DNA from: Clostridiales bacterium UBA4653
GTDB taxonomy: Bacteria > Bacillota > Clostridia > Oscillospirales > CAG-272
Direction of reading: 5' to 3'
DNA: 7,319 nt
NCBI GenBank assembly: GCA_002405565.1
Contig: DHMB01000018.1
Coordinates: 1-7,319, forward strand
Made by a program: the position numbers and the translations under genes. The notes below the pieces were generated by a model. The model ran no database searches and had not been told where the DNA came from. It saw only the letters and a program-made list of their open reading frames with translations. The stretch's first letter is position 1. Each line of letters starts with the position of its first letter. Below, in pieces: positions 1-5,708 of this stretch.

Positions 1-2
1 GA

Positions 3-734
3 AGCGCGAAGGAATACCAGCTGACCTATCAGCTGACGCTTCCGAACGCCGTGCAGGCGTCTGCGGTGCAGGACACGGACCGCAATCCGTCCGTCATCAC
101 CATTCAGGTCGAAAAGCTTGCGCGGCGCGAGATTGAGGTGCGCGGCGACTTTACGGGCGTCGAAGTGGCGGAAGGGTATCTGCTGGAATCGACGAGCTTC
201 GACTACGACACCGTGACGGTAGAAGGTCCCGAGTCCATCGTATCGACGATTTCCTGCGCGCAGATCGTCATGAGCCGGACGAACGTGGATAAGAACATTA
301 CCGAGCGCGTCGATTATACGCTTGTGGACGCTGACGGCAACGCGGTCGATACAACGGACCTGACGACGGACGTCGATTCCATCGAGGTCGAGCTTGACGT
401 GGTCAAATACAAGCAGGTGCCGCTCTCTGTAAACTTCATCGACGGCGGCGGCGCAACCGGCGCGGACGCGGATGTGGATATTGATCCGAAATCCATTACC
501 CTTGCGGGCGACGCGACGGTGCTGGACAGCGGCATGTACGCCTGTATCTATCTTGATCGTTATGACGACGAGATCTGCTATGCCGAACGGCTTCTCGAAG
601 CCTGTCGACGTAACGGCTGGCATATCAGCGGCGACTATATATGCGAGGTGCTGACGGAATTCAACGTCTTTGACAGTAACCGACGAAATATGTTTCTGCG
701 CTTGCAGGTGCCGGTTACCTTCGGCGAACAATAA
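3..734 (+). CDS. YbbR-domain protein (CdaR-like), 5'-partial, fused in frame to a MerR effector-domain tail
   Basis: The frame is open to the left edge, so the GTG at 51 is probably internal and the true start lies outside the window. Residues 1-176 (nt 3-530) are extracytoplasmic beta-rich sequence of the YbbR type: a stretch ending in VITIQVEKL, a repeat starting RREIEVRG with the hallmark VTVEGPESIV, and a further repeat starting KQVPLSVNF that breaks off after SITLAGDATVLDS. In Firmicutes, YbbR proteins such as CdaR are membrane-anchored partners of the c-di-AMP cyclase CdaA, normally encoded between cdaA and glmM; the membrane anchor would lie upstream of this window, and no glmM follows here. 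From nt 531 the reading frame becomes the C-terminal end of a MerR-family effector-binding domain, unrelated to YbbR. The YbbR part is strongly GC rich (about 67% in one sampled 60-nt line). YbbR assignment is good; identity as CdaR rather than another YbbR protein is uncertain. Confidence 0.8.
   Translation, partial: SAKEYQLTYQLTLPNAVQASAVQDTDRNPSVITIQVEKLARREIEVRGDFTGVEVAEGYLLESTSFDYDTVTVEGPESIVSTISCAQIVMSRTNVDKNITERVDYTLVDADGNAVDTTDLTTDVDSIEVELDVVKYKQVPLSVNFIDGGGATGADADVDIDPKSITLAGDATVLDSGMYACIYLDRYDDEICYAERLLEACRRNGWHISGDYICEVLTEFNVFDSNRRNMFLRLQVPVTFGEQ
531..734 (+). pseudogene. C-terminal remnant of a MerR-family regulator (GyrI-like effector-binding domain)
   Basis: The 67 residues from GMYACIYLDRYDDE to the stop match the end of the drug/effector-binding domain found at the C terminus of many clostridial MerR-type activators. 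Recognisable elements are the ACIYLDRYDDE strand, a helix (YAERLLEACRRNGW), and the closing GDYICEVLTEFNVFD and NMFLRLQVPV segments. The complete domain is about 150 residues and is preceded by a winged-helix DNA-binding domain and a dimerisation helix; all of that is missing. No ribosome binding site sits before nt 531, and the segment is read only as the tail of the YbbR frame. A MerR-type operator lies 24 nt beyond its stop, supporting the idea that this end of the regulator is in its original place. Alternatives are a real genomic deletion or fusion, or an assembly join at about nt 530. Confidence 0.8.
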
Positions 735-757
735 TTGTGAATTTTTTGAAAACCATC

Positions 758-788
758 TTGACTCTCATCCAACATGAGAGTATATAAT
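758..788 (+). promoter_or_regulatory. MerR-type promoter/operator: 19-nt spacer over a perfect inverted repeat
   Basis: The -35 element TTGACT (758-763) and -10 element TATAAT (783-788) are separated by 19 nt, longer than the usual 17. Between and overlapping them lies a perfect dyad, ACTCTCAT (761-768) and ATGAGAGT (774-781), with a 5-nt centre CCAAC. Elongated spacers carrying a dyad are the signature of promoters activated by MerR proteins, which untwist the DNA to align the two elements. The promoter points at the oxidoreductase gene, giving a leader of roughly 60 nt. With only a regulator fragment upstream, the cognate activator must be elsewhere or lost. Confidence 0.88.
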
Positions 789-854
789 GAAGTAAAAGAG
801 CGGAGGAGTAGGGTTTTTATTCCGCTGTAATAAATTTTCAAGGAGGAATTTCAC

Positions 855-1880
855 ATGGAAAAAATCAAAGTTGTACAGTACGGTTGCGGCAAGATGAGCA
901 AGTATATTCTTCGCTATCTGCACGAGCACGGCGCACAGATTGTCGGCGCTATCGATGTCAATCCCGCCGTTGTCGGACAGGATGTCGGCGATTTTGCCGG
1001 TCTCGGTCTGAAAACGGGCGTCATCATTTCAAACGACGCGGACAAAGTGCTTGACGAATGCGACGCCGACGTTGCCATCGTAACGTTGTTCAGCTTTATC
1101 GGCGATATCTATGAGCACGTTGAAAAATGCGTGACGCGCGGTATCAACGTCATTACCACATGCGAAGAAGCTATCTATCCCTGGACGACTTCGGCGGCGC
1201 AGATCAACCGTCTTGACTCCATAGCCAAAGAGACCGGCTGCACTATCACGGGCAGCGGTATGCAGGATATTTTCTGGATTAATATGGTGGCGCTTGTTGC
1301 AGGCGGCTGCCACAAGATTACAAAGATCAAAGGCGCTTACAGCTATAACGTCGATGAATACGGTCTGGCACTTGCTAAGGCTCACGGTTGCGACCTGACA
1401 AAAGAAGAATTTGAGCAGCAGATCGCTCATCCCGAGTCATTTGAGCCATCCTATGCATGGAACGCAAGCGAGGCTCTGGCAAACAAGCTCGGACTGACAA
1501 TCAAGTCCATCACACAGAAACACGTCCCGTGCATTATAGATCACGATATCGAGTCGTCCACGCTCGGCAAGACGATCAAGGCAGGTCGTTGCATCGGTAT
1601 GTCCGCTGTCGTTACCATCGAAACAATGCAGGGCATTACAATCGAAGAAGAGACAATCGGCAAGGTTTACGGACCCGATGACGGCGATATGTGCGACTGG
1701 AAGATAACGGGCGAGCCCGATACAGAGTTCCATGTTGTCAAGCCCGCAACGGTAGAGCATACCTGCGCTACGATTGTCAACAGACTGCCCAGCCTTATCA
1801 ACGCCCCCGCAGGCTACGTCACAGCTGATCAGCTCGATCCCAACGAGTATCTGACATACCCGATGGAATTTTATTGCTGA
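855..1880 (+). CDS. NAD(P)-dependent oxidoreductase, DapB-fold / 2,4-diaminopentanoate dehydrogenase-like
   Basis: This is a 341-residue soluble protein with an N-terminal Rossmann fold: strand KIKVVQYG, the dinucleotide loop GCGKMS (10-15), and a second strand ending in an acidic residue (VGAIDVNP). The segment DADVAIVTLFSF is the usual strand after the NAD site, and GINVITTCEEAIYPW is typical of dihydrodipicolinate-reductase-like dehydrogenases. The end, NRLPSLINAPAGYVTADQLD, resembles the C terminus of 2,4-diaminopentanoate dehydrogenase (Ord), which acts in clostridial ornithine fermentation. The substrate here cannot be fixed from sequence, and no other ornithine-degradation gene is visible. 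The start is set by AAGGAGG at 840-846, eight nt before the ATG. The gene is monocistronic, sits behind a MerR-type promoter, and ends at a strong terminator, which suggests induction by a small molecule. It could alternatively be a general amino-acid or imine dehydrogenase of this superfamily. Confidence 0.75.
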   Translation: MEKIKVVQYGCGKMSKYILRYLHEHGAQIVGAIDVNPAVVGQDVGDFAGLGLKTGVIISNDADKVLDECDADVAIVTLFSFIGDIYEHVEKCVTRGINVITTCEEAIYPWTTSAAQINRLDSIAKETGCTITGSGMQDIFWINMVALVAGGCHKITKIKGAYSYNVDEYGLALAKAHGCDLTKEEFEQQIAHPESFEPSYAWNASEALANKLGLTIKSITQKHVPCIIDHDIESSTLGKTIKAGRCIGMSAVVTIETMQGITIEEETIGKVYGPDDGDMCDWKITGEPDTEFHVVKPATVEHTCATIVNRLPSLINAPAGYVTADQLDPNEYLTYPMEFYC

Positions 1881-1906
1881 GTGTTGTAAACGATACCTCA
1901 CATCGG

Positions 1907-1943
1907 AATCCCCCGACCGCAAAACGGTCGGGGGGATTTTGTT
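1907..1943 (+). terminator. Rho-independent terminator after the oxidoreductase gene
   Basis: CCCCCGACCG (1910-1919) pairs with CGGTCGGGGG (1925-1934) around the loop CAAAA, giving a 10-bp GC-rich stem followed by a T-rich tail at 1937-1943. It lies 27 nt after the stop codon and separates this transcription unit from the promoter at 2008. Confidence 0.93.
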
Positions 1944-2007
1944 GCACTGATTATCGAAACAAATGTGATAATTCTCCGGTTTTGCACACAAAAATTCGTA
2001 TCTGCTA

Positions 2008-2036
2008 TTGAAAAGCGTATCGCTCCGTGCTATAAT
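2008..2036 (+). promoter_or_regulatory. Housekeeping promoter for the membrane-protein/methyltransferase operon
   Basis: The -35 element TTGAAA (2008-2013) and perfect -10 element TATAAT (2031-2036) are separated by exactly 17 nt. Transcription would start near 2043, leaving a leader of about 150 nt before the ATG at 2193. Confidence 0.88.
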
Positions 2037-2069
2037 GTGACCGGATAAACAATTTCTGTCGTATGACGG

Positions 2070-2177
2070 GCGCGGGGGGCTTACTTGCGAGCCCGCAAAG
2101 AAGTATTTTCATAAAAACAGGGCTGCCGTATGGCAGCTTTAATGAAGCAGTTGAGTTAGCCAATGCTAACGCACTGC
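2070..2177 (+). promoter_or_regulatory. Structured 5' leader with successive hairpins (possible cis-regulatory RNA)
   Basis: Three potential stem-loops lie between the promoter and the ribosome binding site. The first is a GC-rich hairpin around 2071-2095. The second is GCTGCC (2122-2127) pairing with GGCAGC (2132-2137) over loop GTAT, followed by TTT. The third is a perfect hairpin GTTAGC (2155-2160) / GCTAAC (2165-2170) over loop CAAT, enclosed by an outer GCAG/CTGC pair (2147-2150 with 2174-2177) that ends three nt before the ribosome binding site. I do not recognise a named riboswitch or T-box in it. The arrangement could be an attenuator or translational control element, or simply a folded leader. 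Confidence 0.4.
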
Positions 2178-2192
2178 GCAAGGGAGGAGAAA

Positions 2193-2909
2193 ATGAACTC
2201 AAAAGAGTTGAAGACCTACAAAACGGACTGTCTGCTCGGTGCGCTCGGCGCGTTTCTGATATTTATCGGGGATTTGTGTCTGAGCGTTATACCGGCAAGT
2301 CAGAGCGACAGCGGACTTTTTGTGCGCGAGGCATATCTTAATGGCTCGTATGAAGCATGGAGATTGCCGCTTTTGCTTGCGACGGGACTTTGCGGCATGG
2401 CGCTTGGCTTTTTCACCGTCCGCGCTATGTACAGACAGGTCGGAGAGAAGTATCGGAAGACGAAAGCGGCGATTCTTGTCGGCGGGGTAATTTATGTAGC
2501 CACAGCCGGAACGTTGCACTTTTTCATCGGCAGTCTTGCCGACTGGACGAGCACACTTGCGCCGCTTCTCGGAAGAGAAGAGACGGTCTCGCTGATACAG
2601 TCATATTATAACCGACTTATGCCCGCTATGCTGATTTCATATGCGGGGATGATTCTGCTTATTTTAGTGAACGCTTTTGCGGTGCTGACAAAGAAAACCG
2701 TTCTGCCGCGCCGGATGTTTGCGGTTCACATGATTGTCTGGCAGATAGTCTTTGTTCTGATTCCGGATATCCGTCAGGCGCTCGGCGCGGATATTTCGAC
2801 ATGGAATTTTGTCCTGAACCGGGGCTCGGGCAACGCGGCGCTTTGCATATGGATGATTACAAATGCCGTTTGGGCGTGCAGAGAACAGAAAATTACGGAG
2901 GTGAAATAA
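2193..2909 (+). CDS. Six-helix integral membrane protein, DUF6796-like
   Basis: The product is 238 residues with about six predicted membrane helices near residues 13-33, 57-79, 91-113, 132-160, 166-190 and 210-230. Conserved-looking features are a GD pair in helix 1 (IFIGDLCL), YEAWRLPL, HFFIGSLADW, YYNRLMPAMLISYAGM, and the C-terminal PDIRQALGADISTWNFVLNRGSGNAALCIWM. From memory these fit the uncharacterised Firmicute membrane family DUF6796; no function is known to me. The ATG at 2193 is preferred over the upstream in-frame ATG at 2163 because AGGGAGG (2181-2187) is correctly spaced only for the former. The stop is one nt before the ATG of the methyltransferase gene, and that gene's ribosome binding site lies inside this reading frame, so the two are cotranscribed and probably translationally coupled. 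A role in envelope or lipid modification with the methyltransferase is speculation. Confidence 0.78.
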   Translation: MNSKELKTYKTDCLLGALGAFLIFIGDLCLSVIPASQSDSGLFVREAYLNGSYEAWRLPLLLATGLCGMALGFFTVRAMYRQVGEKYRKTKAAILVGGVIYVATAGTLHFFIGSLADWTSTLAPLLGREETVSLIQSYYNRLMPAMLISYAGMILLILVNAFAVLTKKTVLPRRMFAVHMIVWQIVFVLIPDIRQALGADISTWNFVLNRGSGNAALCIWMITNAVWACREQKITEVK

Positions 2910-2910
2910 C

Positions 2911-3696
2911 ATGGGAGAAAAAATAAAGCTTGTCGGCGTGCCGGAAACAATGCTTCAGACAGTATATGCGAGGGCAAAGGAAAGCGGGACGCGAGGCGCG
3001 ATTCATGATGAGAAGGCGGAAGAGATAATCTCCGAGCTTGATTATGATTTTTCTCTTGCCGAGAAGGATACCGCCATGCGGAGCGGCGTTATCGCGCGCA
3101 CGATTGTGCTTGACAGAATGACGTCATCCTGGCTTGCGAAAAATCCGGACGCGGTTGTTGTAAATATTGCCTGCGGGCTTGACACAAGGTGTTACCGCAT
3201 GAGCGGGTATTCTCATTGGTACAATCTTGACCTGCCGGAGACGATTGTTGTCAGAGAAAAATTACTGCCGGAGAGCGGCGCAATATCGCAGATTGCAATG
3301 TCGGCAATGGATGACTGGGGAAAGGAAATTGTAAAGTCGGACGGACATGTTCTTGTCATCATCGAGGGGCTGACAATGTATCTCGGCGAGGCGGACGTGA
3401 AACGTATTTTTGAAATTATTGCTGGCAGATTTGAAAATGTGACGGTTTTTGCGGAAACAATGAACCCGATGATAGTAAAGCATTTCAAGGAAAAGTCCAT
3501 AGAGGGAAGTCATGCAAAGTTTACATGGGGCGTAAAGAACGGTAAAGCGCTTGCGGTGCTTCTTCCGGATTTCCGGCTTGTCGAAGAGCACAGCCTGACG
3601 GAAGGCATGGCAGAGTTCGTTCCGATATATAGGCTGCTCGACAAGATTGGATTTGTGAGAAATATATCGAACAAAATCATCGTAATTGAAAAATGA
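2911..3696 (+). CDS. Class I SAM-dependent methyltransferase, TcmP/LCMT type
   Basis: This is a 261-residue soluble protein. The SAM-binding loop is VVNIACGLDTRCYRM (83-97), with the acidic ribose-binding strand at NLDLPE (105-110) and the post-II strand VLVIIEGLTMYL (147-158). The GLDTR and EGLxMYL motifs are diagnostic of the leucine carboxyl methyltransferase / TcmP polyketide O-methyltransferase family (PF04072-like), whose members usually methylate carboxyl or hydroxyl oxygens. The substrate is unknown; no polyketide or peptide biosynthetic gene is nearby, and in anaerobic Clostridia such proteins are mostly uncharacterised. The start is set by GGAGGT at 2898-2903, seven nt before the ATG. 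It is the second gene of the operon begun at 2193, and a terminator follows at about 3770. Confidence 0.88.
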   Translation: MGEKIKLVGVPETMLQTVYARAKESGTRGAIHDEKAEEIISELDYDFSLAEKDTAMRSGVIARTIVLDRMTSSWLAKNPDAVVVNIACGLDTRCYRMSGYSHWYNLDLPETIVVREKLLPESGAISQIAMSAMDDWGKEIVKSDGHVLVIIEGLTMYLGEADVKRIFEIIAGRFENVTVFAETMNPMIVKHFKEKSIEGSHAKFTWGVKNGKALAVLLPDFRLVEEHSLTEGMAEFVPIYRLLDKIGFVRNISNKIIVIEK

Positions 3697-3767
3697 CGGA
3701 AATATTTTGAGCCCGAAACAGAAAGTCCGTAGCTTATGACAGACGGTGTTCAGACTTTGAAAAGCAT

Positions 3768-3798
3768 AAAAAATCCACCCGAGCGGGTGGACTTTTTT
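3768..3798. terminator. Bidirectional terminator between convergent genes
   Basis: TCCACCC (3774-3780) pairs perfectly with GGGTGGA (3785-3791) over the loop GAGC. A T run (3793-3798) follows on the plus strand and an A run precedes the stem (3768-3773), so the hairpin can end both the methyltransferase operon and the minus-strand nuclease gene, whose stop lies 58 nt away. Confidence 0.9.
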
Positions 3799-3855
3799 GC
3801 GGAAAAGTGTATGAACAAACAATCTTATTTTTCAGAGTGTTGTGGGGATGCGACA

Positions 3856-5436
3856 TCAGATTAACATTGCCTCGATATTCTCCAATATTTTATCATCATG
3901 GGCGTATTCGTTAAGTTTCCAAAATTCGCGTCTATACTGTTTAGCTACGATTTTTTTGTACATGTTGCAAATTTCTTCAAACGATATGTACATGAAAAAA
4001 CTATAAAGAATATATTGTATTCTTCTTTCCTTAGAGTTTTCGTCAAAAATTCCAATCTTCTGTTTCAGAATTTCCCCGAAAAGAAAATGCGGTGCTCCGG
4101 ATTGTTCATGATTGTATAGGAATATCAGTGCGTGTAACAAAAAATGCTCTATTTGATCTGCATATGTTAGCCTATCTTTTCTATTGTGTGGTTTAAGAAA
4201 GTCAAGCATTTGGATATCATTTTGTTCAATTGCTTTATTTGTCAATGTTGCAATATCCGGAACCTCGATTTCATCAATGTGATGTATAGAAAGCCATTCG
4301 GCTCCTCTTGTCCTGTGGGGACAATCATAGTCCGCAGAAAGACGGCCGTGCTTTTTCTTGAGATAATGGCAATACTTGTTGTAAAGATTTTCAGCTGTTT
4401 GGGGACAATAGTCGGTCGACATAACGAGATTGTATATTTCTCTCACGATGTCATTTTCGCGACAATTTTGCATGTCAAACTTTTTTTCTTCATCACGCAG
4501 GGACGGAATTTTTTCTATTATCTCTTTTTCGATTATACAATCTTTTAGTGCTGTGTGCGCCTTGTCGGTATTTATGCCCATCCATTGAGCAACTGTATCT
4601 TTGTCCTTACATTCATACGGATAAAATCCATCATTCCATAACGCTTCAACGAGACTTTTGGCATTGAAAAAATGGATTTTTTCGAGCCCGCTTAGGTTAT
4701 TCTCCAAGAAATAAACCTCTAAAAAAGTCCTGTCAAAATAATTCTTCCCGGTATATATGACCACCGGCTTGTTTGCCAAATCAAATTGTTCTATAGCTTT
4801 GTCAACTTCTTCTTGCGTAAGTGCTGTCTTTTCGCTCAACTCTTCATCGCTGATATGATTCGTTTCATATCCTGTATTTGTACTTTTCTTTACGAGTGGC
4901 AAATACCTTACAATGTGATTGTTTTCAGATTCATATATTGCGATTTGTATTATATCATCAATAAGTGGCGAAAATCCGGTAGTTTCAATATCTAATACAA
5001 CATACGGCTGATTTGCATTAAAATTATCGATGATTTTGCTTTTATATCTTGATTCGTAGTTGGTTTTCTGGTTCATTTTTATTATCACGCAGTGATTGCT
5101 TATGTTAAAATTAACGCTGCTATTCCCAAACATACTTCTTGGCCCGATAAGAAAAGTTCCTTTTTTCTTGGGCGTTGCGTTTTGAAAAAATTTATAAATG
5201 TGATTTTCGTACGAAATTCCAGAGTACTTAAGCCTATATTTTTTGATGATTTTAGCACAGTCAATTTCGTTGCCATTCAGTTCTAACAGTCGGTCGTTAT
5301 CAATATTAAAGGTAACTGATTTTACTTTGCCTTTTCTTGGCCCGCTTCTAAACCTTGTTATGACTTTAGTTTTTTTATTTTTATCAATATATTCTGTCAA
5401 TTCATCTAAGGTCTTAAACTTTTTGGGTGGTAACAT
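3856..5436 (-). CDS. Putative double nuclease: DnaQ-type DEDDh exonuclease fused to a C-terminal HNH-like domain
   Basis: The product is 526 residues. Residues 145-308 form a DEDDh 3'-5' exonuclease: motif ExoI YVVLDIETTG (D149, E151), motif II GKNYFD (D235), and motif III AHTALKD (H294, D299), with an intervening NHISDEEL segment typical of DnaQ-like enzymes. All five catalytic residues are present, so it should be active on DNA or RNA ends. Residues ~340-440 hold cysteines C344, C356 and C372, then WLSIHHIDE (H385, H386) and DRLTYADQIEHFLLHAL (H431, H435). This resembles the 'HHIDE ... R-L-x-Y-x-x-x-x-EH-x-x-LH' pattern of HNH-like nucleases in phages and mobile elements; activity there is inferred. 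Residues 1-140 are basic (RFRSGPRKGKVKS) and not recognised. The start is set by AAGGAGG eight nt before the ATG, not by the in-frame ATG at 5481. Sampled GC is near 30-33%, far below both neighbours, suggesting horizontal acquisition. It stands alone, with its own promoter. Confidence 0.82.
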   Translation of the reverse strand: MLPPKKFKTLDELTEYIDKNKKTKVITRFRSGPRKGKVKSVTFNIDNDRLLELNGNEIDCAKIIKKYRLKYSGISYENHIYKFFQNATPKKKGTFLIGPRSMFGNSSVNFNISNHCVIIKMNQKTNYESRYKSKIIDNFNANQPYVVLDIETTGFSPLIDDIIQIAIYESENNHIVRYLPLVKKSTNTGYETNHISDEELSEKTALTQEEVDKAIEQFDLANKPVVIYTGKNYFDRTFLEVYFLENNLSGLEKIHFFNAKSLVEALWNDGFYPYECKDKDTVAQWMGINTDKAHTALKDCIIEKEIIEKIPSLRDEEKKFDMQNCRENDIVREIYNLVMSTDYCPQTAENLYNKYCHYLKKKHGRLSADYDCPHRTRGAEWLSIHHIDEIEVPDIATLTNKAIEQNDIQMLDFLKPHNRKDRLTYADQIEHFLLHALIFLYNHEQSGAPHFLFGEILKQKIGIFDENSKERRIQYILYSFFMYISFEEICNMYKKIVAKQYRREFWKLNEYAHDDKILENIEAMLI

Positions 5437-5444
5437 CACATAAA

Positions 5445-5451
5445 CCTCCTT
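5445..5451 (-). promoter_or_regulatory. Ribosome binding site deciding the nuclease start
   Basis: On the minus strand this reads AAGGAGG, eight nt before the ATG at 5436. The longer in-frame ATG at 5481 lies upstream of this site and would place the -10 region inside the coding sequence, so it is rejected as start. Confidence 0.9.
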
Positions 5452-5471
5452 AATAAGATATTTACAACGTA

Positions 5472-5500
5472 ATATTAACATTGAAAATTATTGAAGTCAA
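5472..5500 (-). promoter_or_regulatory. Promoter of the minus-strand nuclease gene
   Basis: Read on the minus strand, TTGACT (5500-5495) is followed after 17 nt by TAATAT (5477-5472), an imperfect but plausible -10 element. The start of transcription would be near 5465, giving a short leader of about 30 nt with the ribosome binding site. It is divergent from the yoaP promoter, with 42 nt between the two -35 elements. Confidence 0.65.
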
Positions 5501-5542
5501 GTGAAAATTACCCAATATGACGAAAAAACTTTTTGCCCCCTC

Positions 5543-5571
5543 TTGACAACCGAGCAGCAGAAAATTATAAT
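5543..5571 (+). promoter_or_regulatory. Consensus housekeeping promoter for yoaP and the GNAT genes
   Basis: A perfect TTGACA (5543-5548) and perfect TATAAT (5566-5571) are separated by 17 nt, so strong constitutive activity is expected unless a repressor acts. Transcription would begin near 5578, about 130 nt before the yoaP ATG. Confidence 0.92.
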
Positions 5572-5632
5572 ACGCGTAAGTGATACTCAATAAAGCTTTG
5601 TAAAACGGTGAGACGGAAAAGAAAAACGCGAA

Positions 5633-5687
5633 GCGGCGGACACAGACGTCGCGGCATTTATCCGAGGGAGCGCATTGCGCCTTCGGA
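5633..5687 (+). promoter_or_regulatory. Two hairpins in the yoaP leader
   Basis: GCGGCG (5633-5638) can pair with CGTCGC (5647-5652, one G-U pair). TCCGA (5661-5665) can pair with TCGGA (5683-5687), enclosing an inner GCGC/GCGC stem (5670-5673 with 5677-5680) over loop ATT. The second ends 21 nt before the ATG, close to the weak ribosome binding site GAAGGTG (5699-5705). No known riboswitch class is recognised, and regulatory function is only possible. Confidence 0.3.
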
Positions 5688-5708
5688 GCTCATCGGGGAA
5701 GGTGCGAA

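Noticed and set aside
1437..1991. 184-codon minus-strand frame opposite the oxidoreductase
   Set aside because: It runs antisense to a clear family member and through its terminator, with no ribosome binding site or domain-like features.
2163..2192. Upstream in-frame ATG extending the membrane protein by ten residues
   Set aside because: The ATG lies inside the loop of a perfect hairpin and lacks a ribosome binding site, whereas AGGGAGG is well placed for the ATG at 2193.
2063..2341. 92-codon forward frame starting in the leader and overlapping the membrane-protein gene
   Set aside because: Its first part is the hairpin-rich leader and the rest is a shadow of the gene at 2193. It has no ribosome binding site and resembles no family.
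3262..3822. 186-codon minus-strand frame opposite the methyltransferase
   Set aside because: It crosses the bidirectional terminator and lies opposite a well-supported gene; the translation shows no recognisable domain.
3697..3855. Possible small gene between the convergent genes
   Set aside because: Only the terminator hairpin is recognisable; no frame has a ribosome binding site and family-like sequence.
5437..5481. Fifteen-residue N-terminal extension of the nuclease
   Set aside because: The extension would be translated from upstream of AAGGAGG and overlaps the predicted -10 region; the start at 5436 is better supported.
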